From: DATMER01 sp031390755
Lineage (GTDB): Bacteria > Acidobacteriota > Thermoanaerobaculia > Multivoradales > UBA5704
Reading direction: 5' to 3'
Length of the DNA stretch: 64,000 nucleotides
NCBI GenBank assembly: GCA_031390755.1
Contig: JANMTS010000027.1
Location: 10,104-74,103, forward strand
Shown here: piece after piece, positions 1 to 7,094 of the stretch
Numbering within the stretch: position 1 is the stretch's first letter
Layout: the number at the start of each line of letters is the position of its first letter
Translations under genes and position numbers: made by a program
The notes under the pieces: model-generated
Databases searched by the model: none
Seen by the model: only the letters and a program-made list of their open reading frames with translations
What the model was told of the DNA's origin: nothing

Positions 1-134
1 AGACGATCCGCTCCGTCAACGACGCCGATCCTAGGGCGCTGCTTGCCTCATTTCGGAGTGAGGCAGCTTGCTACTACCGATCGCTGAAACAAACTCGGTT
101 CGTTACAGGATGGGAGAATAGAGCGTACAGCTAG
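1..134 (+). CDS. C-terminal end of an unidentified protein (partial)
   Basis: An open frame enters the window in frame 3 and runs 43 codons to a TAG at 132-134. The composition is mixed polar/aromatic and not a simple repeat, and it is followed after 25 bases by a strong hairpin that looks like a terminator, which is what a real gene end would have. I do not recognise the fragment. It lies tail to tail with the integrase gene and could be cargo of the same mobile element or the flanking chromosome. Confidence 0.35.
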   Translation, partial: TIRSVNDADPRALLASFRSEAACYYRSLKQTRFVTGWENRAYS

Positions 135-159
135 GCCAAGAAAGAAGCAGGGCGAGTAG

Positions 160-210
160 GCCTGAGCTAGGAAGTCGTTGCTCCCTAGCTCAGGCGTTTG
201 TAGGCCTTTT
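160..210. terminator. Hairpin terminator between convergent genes
   Basis: A 12-bp perfect inverted repeat has its arms at 160-171 and 184-195 with a 12-base loop, followed by TTTT at 207-210. It sits between the stop of the left partial gene and the stop of the integrase (minus strand), so it can serve as a terminator for the + strand gene and possibly both. Confidence 0.6.
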
Positions 211-211
211 C

Positions 212-1516
212 TTATTGGTGCATCTCGTTGCCAGCTAGCTCGGCGGCACTCCGAGCCGCTTTGTCCGAGATGTGTTCGTATGTCTCGGTGATGTATGTAG
301 TGGCATGGCCTGCTGCTTTCGCAACCGCGCTAATTGGTGCGCCCGCTTCGAGCGCGCGAGTGATGAAAGTATGACGCGTCTGGTGAAGGCCGCGCCGTAC
401 TCGGATTCCTGCCTCCTCCTGAAGGCGAATCCACATTGCTTCGGGCTTCTTGATGCGCTCGCCCTCCATGCTTCCAGGAAACACCCAGATTTCGTCCTTC
501 CCTACCATGAGATCTAGAACTCTGAGCGCTTGAGGCGACAGGGGCACTGTGCGAGACCCCCTTTTGCGGGAAGACTTATGGTGTATGAGCTGAATGACCT
601 CTCGACGCCGGTCAATCCAACCCCGCCATCCAGACGATTTCGGAAGGCTGAGAGGCTTCCAAGTCAGCCCCATTCCTTCGTTCTTTCGAAGTCCCGTAAA
701 GAGGAGAAACAGCGGCAGGACGGCCGAGCTTCGATGAGGAACAAACCTGCCGCCAACCCTACTAGAGTCAGACTGGAAATACTGCTCGGCCGCGGCAATC
801 AGCGCCTCGACTTCCTCGGGCTCCAGAGGGTCGCCAGCCGGGCGCGTTGCTTGCTTCGGGTAAGGGAGCAGGGCAGCAACTGGGTTGACACCAGGGGGGA
901 CCATTGGGGCGCCCCCCCAAGTCCAGTCCAAGCGATCGGCAGCTTTGAAGGCAGCAGTTAGAAGCTTTCTGGATTTGTTAAAAGTCTCGCGAAGCTCACA
1001 GAGTGCTCGGCGAAAGGCGTTGAGCTTAGCCTTGTCCAACTCCGAGGTTGGCACCGAGCCGAGGTGTAGGTTGATGTGCTTGACGAGCGTCGAATACCTG
1101 TCCCAGGACGCGGCCTCTAGTTCCCTACGAACGTGGTGCTCCATATAGGCGTGCATCAGGACCGCTACCGTCGCCGGCCCCAACTCAGTAGGAGCCGCAG
1201 CTCTGAGCGGCCGGCGCTTCTCGATAGGGTCTGCTCCACTGGCAGCCTCCACCATCCAAATGTTGCGTTCCTGGCGCGCCTCATCGAGCGACTTGTCCCG
1301 GATCGACAGCGGGCGTCTAAAGAGCCGCCCAATTCGCTTCTTGGTGGTCTTATTGGCTTGGAGGACGTAGATTCGTACTATCCACACATGATCACCCTTG
1401 GGAGACAAGGCGATTCCAAGGTTCTTGTCCTCTCCCGTGCCCCACACCTGCTGAGTCTCCGGGCCAGCCGGATCATAGTGGAGGTGCTTGGTGACGGATT
1501 CGCGCGTAAACTTCAT
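212..1516 (-). CDS. Tyrosine recombinase / phage-type integrase
   Basis: This is a 434-residue site-specific recombinase. The N-terminal third is an arm-type DNA-binding/DUF4102-like part, the middle (about 110-210) a SAM-like core-binding domain, and the C-terminal part the catalytic domain. The full set of active-site residues is visible: R277 (in FTGLRKNEG), K314, H378 and R381 (GLHQTRH), H404 (AAGH) and nucleophile Y413 (ETYEH). The length is usual for integrases of genomic islands. Its DNA is visibly less GC-rich than the genes to the right, consistent with recent transfer. No tRNA or obvious attachment site is seen next to it, so the element it belongs to probably extends left of the window. 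Confidence 0.93.
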   Translation of the reverse strand: MKFTRESVTKHLHYDPAGPETQQVWGTGEDKNLGIALSPKGDHVWIVRIYVLQANKTTKKRIGRLFRRPLSIRDKSLDEARQERNIWMVEAASGADPIEKRRPLRAAAPTELGPATVAVLMHAYMEHHVRRELEAASWDRYSTLVKHINLHLGSVPTSELDKAKLNAFRRALCELRETFNKSRKLLTAAFKAADRLDWTWGGAPMVPPGVNPVAALLPYPKQATRPAGDPLEPEEVEALIAAAEQYFQSDSSRVGGRFVPHRSSAVLPLFLLFTGLRKNEGMGLTWKPLSLPKSSGWRGWIDRRREVIQLIHHKSSRKRGSRTVPLSPQALRVLDLMVGKDEIWVFPGSMEGERIKKPEAMWIRLQEEAGIRVRRGLHQTRHTFITRALEAGAPISAVAKAAGHATTYITETYEHISDKAARSAAELAGNEMHQ

Positions 1517-1769
1517 ACCGACTCTCCTGTCTGGCGCTATGGCCGTTAGCCGGGCTAGCTACCAGCGGAGGGACGATAGAGCCTCCTACGGAGAGGAAAC
1601 GACCGAATAGGCGCTTCGAACCGTACCCGAACCGTACCCGCGCCCCCTCGGGCTCCATCGGAAACGATCGAGTGTGATCCAGCCCCATGGGGGAGGGCTT
1701 CCACTTCGAGACTCCAATGGCTACAGGAAAACCCCGAAGTTTCAACGACTTACGTCCACCAAGTGGTCA

Positions 1770-1897
1770 GACCCAGGAGGCCCGCCTGCCGGGGAGGGGG
1801 CGGATAAGAGCCGGAGGTGTGCGCTGAGGAGGAGGGCCGCGCAGTGCTCTGATGACCGGGGGTGCCTCCATGAAAACTCAGACCTCCCCGGCTTTTT
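1770..1897 (+). ncRNA. Copy 1 of a 128-nt structured RNA-like element
   Basis: This stretch aligns end to end, at identical length, with 28276-28403. Shared features are a first hairpin (CCGCC/GGCGG arms) whose loop contains CGGGGAGG, a conserved GCCGGAGGTGTGCGC block, a variable middle, and a 3' hairpin (GGGGTGCCTCC ... CCTCCCC) followed by T5. The loop CGGGGAGG is perfectly complementary to the 3' CCTCCCCG, so two exclusive pairings are possible, as in attenuators or riboswitches. This copy has no + strand gene directly downstream (the next is the toxin-antitoxin module at 2499). The rest of the 1517-1929 gap shows no gene; a short GC-rich hairpin follows at about 1897-1918. Confidence 0.55.
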
Positions 1898-1929
1898 CGC
1901 GATCGAAGGATGGATCGCGGTTTCGCAGC

Positions 1930-2349
1930 TCAGCTGACGGTCGAAGCCAAGGCCGCTGCGAGCCTCTTGCGAAGGGCTTCAAGCTCGTCCTCGTCATAAG
2001 GCACCGGCGCGCCGGAGCCCCAGACGGGGCCGGGCCAGGCGGGATCGGTTTCGAAGCGGGCGACCACGTGGACGTGGAGCTGCCGCACGAGATTGCCCAG
2101 GGCTCCCACGTTCAGCTTGACCGGCCGGAAGATCCTCTGCATCACCTCTTCCACCAGGGCGATCTCCTCGACGAGCTGCCGCCGGTCCTCGGGCGCCAGC
2201 TCGAAAATCTCCCGGATTCCCTCCCGCTCGGGCACCAGAATCAGCCAGGGAAAGCGGCTGTCCTTCATAAGGAGAACGCGGCAGAGGGAGAGGCGGGTCA
2301 CGTCGACTGTGTCGCGGGCGAGCGTCGGGTGAAGAGTGAAGGAGGCCAT
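1930..2349 (-). CDS. HIT-family nucleotide hydrolase
   Basis: This is a histidine-triad protein of about 139 residues, of the group that hydrolyses dinucleoside polyphosphates such as Ap4A or nucleotide adducts in the cytoplasm. The signature reads QLHVHVVAR: the first triad histidine is Gln, as is usual in this subfamily, while the catalytic and following histidines are present. Other family stretches are LCRVLLMKDSRFPWLILVP and LNVGALGN. The frame is open 17 codons further upstream, but the ATG at 2347-2349 has a GAGG at the right distance and starts where the family starts. A decayed partial copy lies at 4226-4320. Confidence 0.85.
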   Translation of the reverse strand: MASFTLHPTLARDTVDVTRLSLCRVLLMKDSRFPWLILVPEREGIREIFELAPEDRRQLVEEIALVEEVMQRIFRPVKLNVGALGNLVRQLHVHVVARFETDPAWPGPVWGSGAPVPYDEDELEALRKRLAAALASTVS

Positions 2350-2364
2350 CGGGCCTCGATCGTA

Positions 2365-2392
2365 CGTCACAAGAAGAGCCGCTGCACCGACC
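2365..2392. repeat. Left 28-bp direct repeat flanking the toxin-antitoxin module
   Basis: It matches 3181-3208 at 26 of 28 positions in the same orientation; both contain CCGCTGCACCGACC. The two copies enclose the toxin-antitoxin module and nothing else. Confidence 0.7.
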
Positions 2393-2498
2393 TGCCCCAT
2401 GGGATGGCGTCCTTCCCGGCGGAACGCTCGCCCCTGGCAGGAACACCGTCGAGGGAGGTATTCTTAGGGTGCCGTGTTCCGGCAGAAAGGGGGCTCCG

Positions 2499-2762
2499 GT
2501 GATCAGAGTCAGTCTAAGGGAAGCCGAGAGCCGTCTCGGCCGGTTGATGCAGGACGCCGCTGCCGGTGAGGAAGTCATCATCGCGGGCACAGGTGGATCT
2601 TCGGTACGGCTCGTTCCCGTTCCACAGGAAGACCGAGGAGCACCGAAAAGGATCGGCCGCGGGCTGGATCGCTTTATCGGCACTTGGACGGTCGCCCAGG
2701 AGGAAGAGGTTCTCAACGCCACCGCGATCTTCGAGCAAGTCGACGAATCCTTCTGGCAGTGA
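2499..2762 (+). CDS. Phd/YefM-type antitoxin
   Basis: A short protein (about 87 residues from the GTG at 2499; the frame is open from an ATG at 2469). The N-terminal part, VSLREAESRLGRLMQDA followed by GEEVIIAG and VRLVPV, is the Phd/YefM dimerisation and DNA-binding fold. The C-terminal tail would wrap and inhibit the toxin. The GTG is preferred because a GGGGG stretch precedes it at ribosome-binding distance and the fold begins there. Its stop overlaps the start of the PIN toxin gene, the normal arrangement of a type II module that represses its own promoter. Confidence 0.85.
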   Translation: MIRVSLREAESRLGRLMQDAAAGEEVIIAGTGGSSVRLVPVPQEDRGAPKRIGRGLDRFIGTWTVAQEEEVLNATAIFEQVDESFWQ

Positions 2763-3175
2763 AAATCCTTCTCGACACCAACGCCTATTCGGCTCTCCGG
2801 CGCGGCCACGAGGCTGTCGTCGACGCGGTGAGGCAGTCCGAGCGCGTGCTCTTCTCGTCCATCGTTGCCGGCGAGCTACTGTTCGGCTTTCGGAATGGCT
2901 CAAGGGTCGACGAGAACACTCGAGCGCTCGAAGATTTCCTGCAAGATCCTTTCGTCCGTCTGTTGCCGGTGACCTGGGTCACTGCCGATCTCTTCGGGCA
3001 CATCTCGGCGGATCTGCGGAAGCAGGGGAAGCCCATTCCCACCAACGACATCTGGATTGCGGCTCACGCCATGGAGGAGGGAGCGGACCTCCTCTCCTCG
3101 GATCGGCACTTCGAGAATATCGGTGGTCTCTCCTGGAGACCCTTCGCGTCCTCTCGCCCCCAACCGGCAGGCTGA
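2759..3175 (+). CDS. VapC-type PIN-domain toxin (ribonuclease)
   Basis: This is a 138-residue PIN-domain protein, a Mg-dependent endoribonuclease of type II toxin-antitoxin systems. The four conserved acidic residues are present: D6 (LLDTN), E39 (AGELLFG), D97 (NDIWIAA) and D115 (SSDRHF). It starts with GTG overlapping the antitoxin stop (GTGA), so the two are translationally coupled. Full length for the family, probably active. Confidence 0.9.
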   Translation: MKILLDTNAYSALRRGHEAVVDAVRQSERVLFSSIVAGELLFGFRNGSRVDENTRALEDFLQDPFVRLLPVTWVTADLFGHISADLRKQGKPIPTNDIWIAAHAMEEGADLLSSDRHFENIGGLSWRPFASSRPQPAG

Positions 3176-3180
3176 GCCTC

Positions 3181-3208
3181 CGTCAGAAGAAGATCCGCTG
3201 CACCGACC
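3181..3208. repeat. Right 28-bp direct repeat flanking the toxin-antitoxin module
   Basis: Partner of 2365-2392 (26 of 28 identical). This copy lies inside the C-terminal codons of a membrane-protein remnant read on the minus strand, which suggests that the left copy is the duplicated one. Confidence 0.7.
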
Positions 3209-3265
3209 AGTAGAGCCCCACCGCGGCGATGGCGCAGGAGGCGGGGCGGCCGGGAGGCGTCCGGA
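3183..3265 (-). pseudogene. C-terminal remnant of a membrane protein
   Basis: On the minus strand a short frame ends AIAAVGLYWSVQRIFF followed by TGA at 3183-3185. It reads like the last transmembrane helix and tail of a small membrane protein (the HupE/UreJ-like families end in a similar way, from memory). There is no start and no upstream part, because the nucleotidyltransferase gene abuts it. The 28-bp repeat at 2365 encodes a similar but altered tail (SVQRLFL), so both look like scars of one gene broken by rearrangement. Confidence 0.4.
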
Positions 3266-3272
3266 TGACCTA

Positions 3273-3884
3273 CTAGTAATCGGATGTAGACGCATTCCGG
3301 TCGGCTTCAGCTAAAGCCCTTTCCAGCAGATCCTCCACTTGGAGATCCTCCGCCCAGCGCCGAAGGTAGGCTCGATCCAGCCTCGTCCCCTGGGCCTTGA
3401 GTACCCCCTGGACATCGCTCCACTGCCTCTCGGAGATTTCATTTCCCATGCGATACCAGAGGAGCTTTCTCAGGACGATGTCTTCGGCTGACTTGACCAC
3501 CACGTCACGGGGTGGCTCCTGCAGCAGACGGTAGGGCACATGCCGCTGGAACTCCGACAGGTCGAAGGGCTCCGAGCGCCTGACGAATACGTCGATCTTC
3601 AAGCCCGTCTCGAGGTGGATGAGGTTGAAGCTGGCTTTGCGCTGGATCGCGGTCCGGATCCTCTCCTCATCCAGGTAGAACTCGCCTTGGAGGCCGGCCA
3701 CAAACGTCTGCACCGCAGACACGGGGAGGTCGACGGCGATGTCGATGTCGCGGGTCTGCCGTGGTGTGCCATGCACCGAGCTGGCGACCGAGCCGCCGAG
3801 GTGATAGGCAAGCCCGATACCCTCCAAGGTCTCGATCACCCTCAAGGCGACCGCGAGATCCTGGGACCCAAGAGGTGGCGTCAT
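3273..3884 (-). CDS. Nucleotidyltransferase-fold protein (AbiEii/MNT-like)
   Basis: A 203-residue protein with the minimal nucleotidyltransferase signature: GGSVASSVHG then RQTRDIDI, with a third acidic site in LKIDVFV. These are the GS motif and the DxD plus D metal ligands, so catalysis is possible. The C-terminal half (VVKSAEDIVLRKLLWY) is typical of AbiEii/DUF6036-type proteins that occur in toxin-antitoxin and phage-defence cassettes. It overlaps the preceding 104-residue gene by ATGA, so they form a two-gene unit. The substrate is unknown. Confidence 0.75.
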   Translation of the reverse strand: MTPPLGSQDLAVALRVIETLEGIGLAYHLGGSVASSVHGTPRQTRDIDIAVDLPVSAVQTFVAGLQGEFYLDEERIRTAIQRKASFNLIHLETGLKIDVFVRRSEPFDLSEFQRHVPYRLLQEPPRDVVVKSAEDIVLRKLLWYRMGNEISERQWSDVQGVLKAQGTRLDRAYLRRWAEDLQVEDLLERALAEADRNASTSDY

Positions 3885-4195
3885 AGGCTCACTTCGAGAG
3901 GGCCGTACACCTCGGTTGCGAGCTCCTCTCCCAGCCAGATGCCATAGAACCTCCGGCGGATCTCCTCCGCGCTCGCGTCCGGATGCCGGGATCGGAGGCC
4001 GGCCAGCACCAGAGCCCTGGAGGTGTCATTGGCATCAAAGACGAGTTGAAGCTTCTTCCAGGGCGGCATCCGCCGGTAGATCTCCATCTGGATCCGCTCC
4101 GCTTCGGGATCGGTGTCCGGATAGAGGGCCTCGAAGGACACCTCGTGAGGCTTGAGCTTTCGTGAAGGCGCGCTCTCGCTCATGGCAGGGAGCAT
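3881..4195 (-). CDS. Small partner of the nucleotidyltransferase
   Basis: A 104-residue helical, charged protein. The central motif ALYPDTDPEAERIQMEIYRR, the following WKKLQLV and the C-terminal RHPDASAEEIRRRF belong to a common small family that I recall as encoded directly upstream of nucleotidyltransferase-like genes. The last four bases overlap the start of that gene. It may act as an antitoxin-like or adaptor partner; this is inference from the pairing. Either ATG (codon 1 or 5) could be the start. Confidence 0.65.
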   Translation of the reverse strand: MLPAMSESAPSRKLKPHEVSFEALYPDTDPEAERIQMEIYRRMPPWKKLQLVFDANDTSRALVLAGLRSRHPDASAEEIRRRFYGIWLGEELATEVYGPLEVSL

Positions 4196-4225
4196 GATAG
4201 CTGACCGCCGTGGCCGAGTCGCAGC

Positions 4226-4320
4226 TCAGGTGGCGGCCAAAGCCAGCGCTGCCGCGAGCCTTTCGCGAAGAGCTCCGCGTAGGCCCTCGCCGCGCCGGAC
4301 CCACGTTCAGCTTGGTCGGT
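4226..4320 (-). pseudogene. Decayed second copy of the HIT-hydrolase gene
   Basis: Read on the minus strand, the stretch begins RPTKLNVG (compare RPVKLNVG in the intact gene) and, after a frame change, ends LRGALRERLAAALALAAT then stop (compare ELEALRKRLAAALASTVS). The catalytic histidine segment is missing: an internal deletion of roughly 170 bases fuses the two pieces. It has the same orientation as the intact gene at 1930-2349. Confidence 0.7.
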
Positions 4321-4323
4321 CGG

Positions 4324-4671
4324 TCAGACCGACGGCTCAAAGAAGTACGAAGCGCGGGTGTCGATGCGGCCTTCCACGAAGGTATAGACGTCGGCGAAGC
4401 GCACGTCGATGGGGTCGCCGTCGCGGCGGGCGCCGACGAAGCTTCCCCAGGAGGCGCCGCTCTCGTCGTCCACCACCACCCGGGTCAGGCGGTGCTCGCC
4501 GGAGCCGATGACCCGGACCTCGCGGTAGAAGTGGAGCAGCCCCTCGATGCCGCGGATGGGGTCGTAGCCCGGCCGCTCGTAGACCACGTCGTCGGTGAAG
4601 ACGTCCCGCAGGGCTTCGTAGTCCTTGGTGTCGATCTTGTGGAACATGTCGCGGATGAACTGTTGCTTCAC
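4324..4671 (-). CDS. SnoaL-like / NTF2-fold small protein
   Basis: A 115-residue protein with the cone-shaped NTF2 fold signature: MFHKIDTKDYEALRDVFTDD at the N-terminus, then RGIEGLLHFYREV and FADVYTFVEGRI. Such proteins are small cytoplasmic isomerases, hydrolases or ligand binders; the substrate cannot be read from the sequence. It lies 21 bases downstream of the class IV aminotransferase gene on the same strand and is probably cotranscribed. Confidence 0.75.
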   Translation of the reverse strand: MKQQFIRDMFHKIDTKDYEALRDVFTDDVVYERPGYDPIRGIEGLLHFYREVRVIGSGEHRLTRVVVDDESGASWGSFVGARRDGDPIDVRFADVYTFVEGRIDTRASYFFEPSV

Positions 4672-4692
4672 TTCACACCTCCACGGCCGGGC

Positions 4693-5775
4693 TCAGGACC
4701 CGGCCAGATAGGTTTCGACGTCCTCGCGGGTGGCGTTCACGGCCACGCTCATCGCGGGATTCGCCATGGCGGCGAGCAGCGCCTTGCGCAGCTCCCGGGT
4801 GACGGGGCCGGGGATGCCGTCGCCCACATTCTGGTGCCCCACCTTGACCACCGGGATGAGGCCGGCGCCCGTGCCGGTGAGGAAGACCTCGCGGCCGTCG
4901 CCGGTGAGGTCGCTCGGCAGCATGGTGTGGGTCTCCTCCACCGTGTAGCCGGCGGCGAAGGCGGCGCGCAGCACGATGCCGCGGGTGATCCCCTCCAGAC
5001 AGTACTCGATCGGCGGCGTCTGGAGGATGACGCGGCTCGGATCGGTCTCCCAGCCGTCCTCCCGGATCACCAGGAAGAGGTTGTCGGCCGTGGCCTCGGA
5101 GACGTAGCCCTGCTGGGTCATCATCAGGGTCTCCGGGCGCTTCTCGGCGAGGGTCTCCAGGAGCGCGCGGATGTTGTTCAGGTAGTTGCTGGCCTTGACG
5201 TTGGGGTCCAGGACATCGACGCTCGGGCGCCGGATCTCCCGGGCCACGGACAGGTCGATGCCGCGCGCGTAGAGCTCCTCGGGATAGAGCTGGAGGCGGG
5301 CGGCGATGGCGTAGATGGTGCTTCCCGCGCAGCGCGCCGGATGGATGCCGAGGTCGCCGAGCCCGCGCGTGAGGACCAACCGCACATAGGCGCGTTCCAG
5401 CTTGTCGAGGCCCGCCTCGGAGATCGTCCGCAGGACGTGCAGGGTGAGATCCGCGGGATCGTAAGGGATGGGGATGTTCAGGCTCCGGGCACTGCCCTTC
5501 AGGCGCTCCAGGTGCTCGCGCCAAGTGAACAGGCGGCCCTGCACGACCAGGAGGCCCTCGAAGACCGAGTCGCCATAGAGGGCGCCGTGGTCGAAGACGG
5601 ACAGGCCCATCTCGTCGGGCGGAAAGATTCCGTGGCGGCGCTCGAGGCCGCCGTCGCCGTCCCCGCCCGGCACGCCCTCGGTGCCGGGGGTGCGGAGGGT
5701 CCGCGGGGTCAACCCTTCGACCCAGGGCATGCTCAGAAAAACTCGGCAGCTCTTCGCGATCTCTTGTAGATTCAT
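4693..5775 (-). CDS. PLP-dependent class IV aminotransferase (branched-chain type)
   Basis: A fold-type IV aminotransferase, 360 residues. The N-terminal substrate region VFDHGALYGDSVFEG, the Schiff-base lysine K194 (NVKASNYLNN) and the PLP-contacting glutamate E227 (GYVSEATADNLF) are all present. The architecture fits branched-chain amino acid aminotransferase (IlvE) or D-amino-acid aminotransferase; the LYGDSVFEG/KASNYLNN pattern favours the IlvE side. The first 45 residues are a glycine-rich extension not found in the family, so an internal start is possible. It is divergent from the racemase-like gene at 5924. Confidence 0.88.
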   Translation of the reverse strand: MNLQEIAKSCRVFLSMPWVEGLTPRTLRTPGTEGVPGGDGDGGLERRHGIFPPDEMGLSVFDHGALYGDSVFEGLLVVQGRLFTWREHLERLKGSARSLNIPIPYDPADLTLHVLRTISEAGLDKLERAYVRLVLTRGLGDLGIHPARCAGSTIYAIAARLQLYPEELYARGIDLSVAREIRRPSVDVLDPNVKASNYLNNIRALLETLAEKRPETLMMTQQGYVSEATADNLFLVIREDGWETDPSRVILQTPPIEYCLEGITRGIVLRAAFAAGYTVEETHTMLPSDLTGDGREVFLTGTGAGLIPVVKVGHQNVGDGIPGPVTRELRKALLAAMANPAMSVAVNATREDVETYLAGS

Positions 5776-5923
5776 GCGCTCCGCAGGGGCCCGGGCCCCG
5801 TCGCTCCTCCTCGTCGATCTCGTCGGTGGATGAAAACCAGACTCACCTGTGTACTAGTGCGCCGGGCCGGCCGAATCGCGACGCTCGCCTCGGCCGGGGT
5901 CCGCACATTATGCTGCGAAGCCT

Positions 5924-7084
5924 ATGAAGGGACCACTTTCCGGCCTGAAGATTCTCGAAATCGCGGCGTTGGGACCGGCGCCGTTCTGCGCCATGCTGCT
6001 GAGCGACCTCGGAGCGGAGGTTGTCCGCATCGACCGGCCCGGCCCGGCGGAGCGCGGAGTGCTCGGCGTCGACCCCCGCCTGGATCTGCTGCAGCGCGGA
6101 CGGCGTTCGCTCGCCGTGGATCTCAAGCATCCGGGCGGCGCCGGGACGGTCCTGCGCCTGGTCGAGCGGGCCGACGCGCTGATCGAAGGTTTCCGCCCCG
6201 GCGTGGCGGAGCGGCTGGGCATCGGCCCGGACGTCTGCCTGGAGCGCAACCCGAAGCTGGTCTACGGCCGCATGACCGGCTGGGGCCAGGAGGGTCCGCT
6301 CGCTCCGGCGGTGGGCCACGACATCAATTACATAGCGCTCTCCGGCGCCCTGCACGCGATCGGCCGCGCCGGCGAGAGGCCGGTGCCCCCGATCAATCTG
6401 GTGGGCGACTTCGGCGGCGGCGCGCTCTACCTGGCGGTGGGGGTGCTGAGCGCCCTGCTCGAAGCGTCGCGATCCGGCCGGGGCCAGGTGGTGGATGCGG
6501 CCATGGTCGATGGCGCCGCGTCGCTCCTCACCATGGTCTGCGGCATGGCGGCCGGAGGGCTCTGGGATCCCCACCGTCCCGGGACCAACCTGCTCGACGG
6601 CGGCTCCCCGTTCTACGACACCTACGAGACGGCGGACGGCAAATATCTGGCCCTCGGCGCCCTGGAGCCGCGGTTCTACGCTGACTTCCTCCGCCGTACC
6701 GGCCTCGACTCCGAAGATCTTCCGTCTCAGGCGGACGTCGCCCGCTGGCCCGAGCTGCGGCGGCGGTTCACGGAGCTGTTCCGGACCCGCACCCGGGACG
6801 AGTGGTGCGCGCTGCTGGAAGGCACGGAGTCCTGCGTGGCGCCGGTGCTCTCCTTCGCGGAGGCGCCGGAGCATCCGCACCTGGCGGCGCGCGGCACCTA
6901 TGTGGAGGTCGACGGCGTGACGCAGCCGGCTCCGGCACCCCGCTTCAGCCGGACTCCCGGCGCGATCCAGGGGCCGCCGGAGCTGCCCGGGCAGTCGACC
7001 GACGCGGTGCTGGGGGATTGGGGCTTCGCTCCCGGGGAGATCGCCCGGCTCCGCGAGGAGCGGGTGGTCGGCGGAGTGAGTTAG
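5924..7084 (+). CDS. CaiB/BaiF family protein, alpha-methylacyl-CoA racemase-like
   Basis: A 386-residue class III CoA-transferase fold protein. The N-terminus GLKILEIAALGPAPFCAMLLS and the ending ARGTYVEVDGV followed by QPAPAPRFSRTP are typical of alpha-methylacyl-CoA racemases rather than CoA transferases. The likely acid/base pair is H132 (GHDINY) and D162 (VGDFGGG). It would epimerise 2-methyl-branched acyl-CoAs in branched fatty acid breakdown, which fits the neighbouring branched-chain aminotransferase. Starts at an ATG shortly after a 148-base divergent intergenic region. Confidence 0.9.
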   Translation: MKGPLSGLKILEIAALGPAPFCAMLLSDLGAEVVRIDRPGPAERGVLGVDPRLDLLQRGRRSLAVDLKHPGGAGTVLRLVERADALIEGFRPGVAERLGIGPDVCLERNPKLVYGRMTGWGQEGPLAPAVGHDINYIALSGALHAIGRAGERPVPPINLVGDFGGGALYLAVGVLSALLEASRSGRGQVVDAAMVDGAASLLTMVCGMAAGGLWDPHRPGTNLLDGGSPFYDTYETADGKYLALGALEPRFYADFLRRTGLDSEDLPSQADVARWPELRRRFTELFRTRTRDEWCALLEGTESCVAPVLSFAEAPEHPHLAARGTYVEVDGVTQPAPAPRFSRTPGAIQGPPELPGQSTDAVLGDWGFAPGEIARLREERVVGGVS

Positions 7085-7094
7085 AGGGGCTCGA

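Noticed and set aside
1473..1745. Small open frame upstream of the integrase (excisionase candidate)
   Set aside because: Overlaps the integrase N-terminus, no helix-turn-helix, composition not protein-like.
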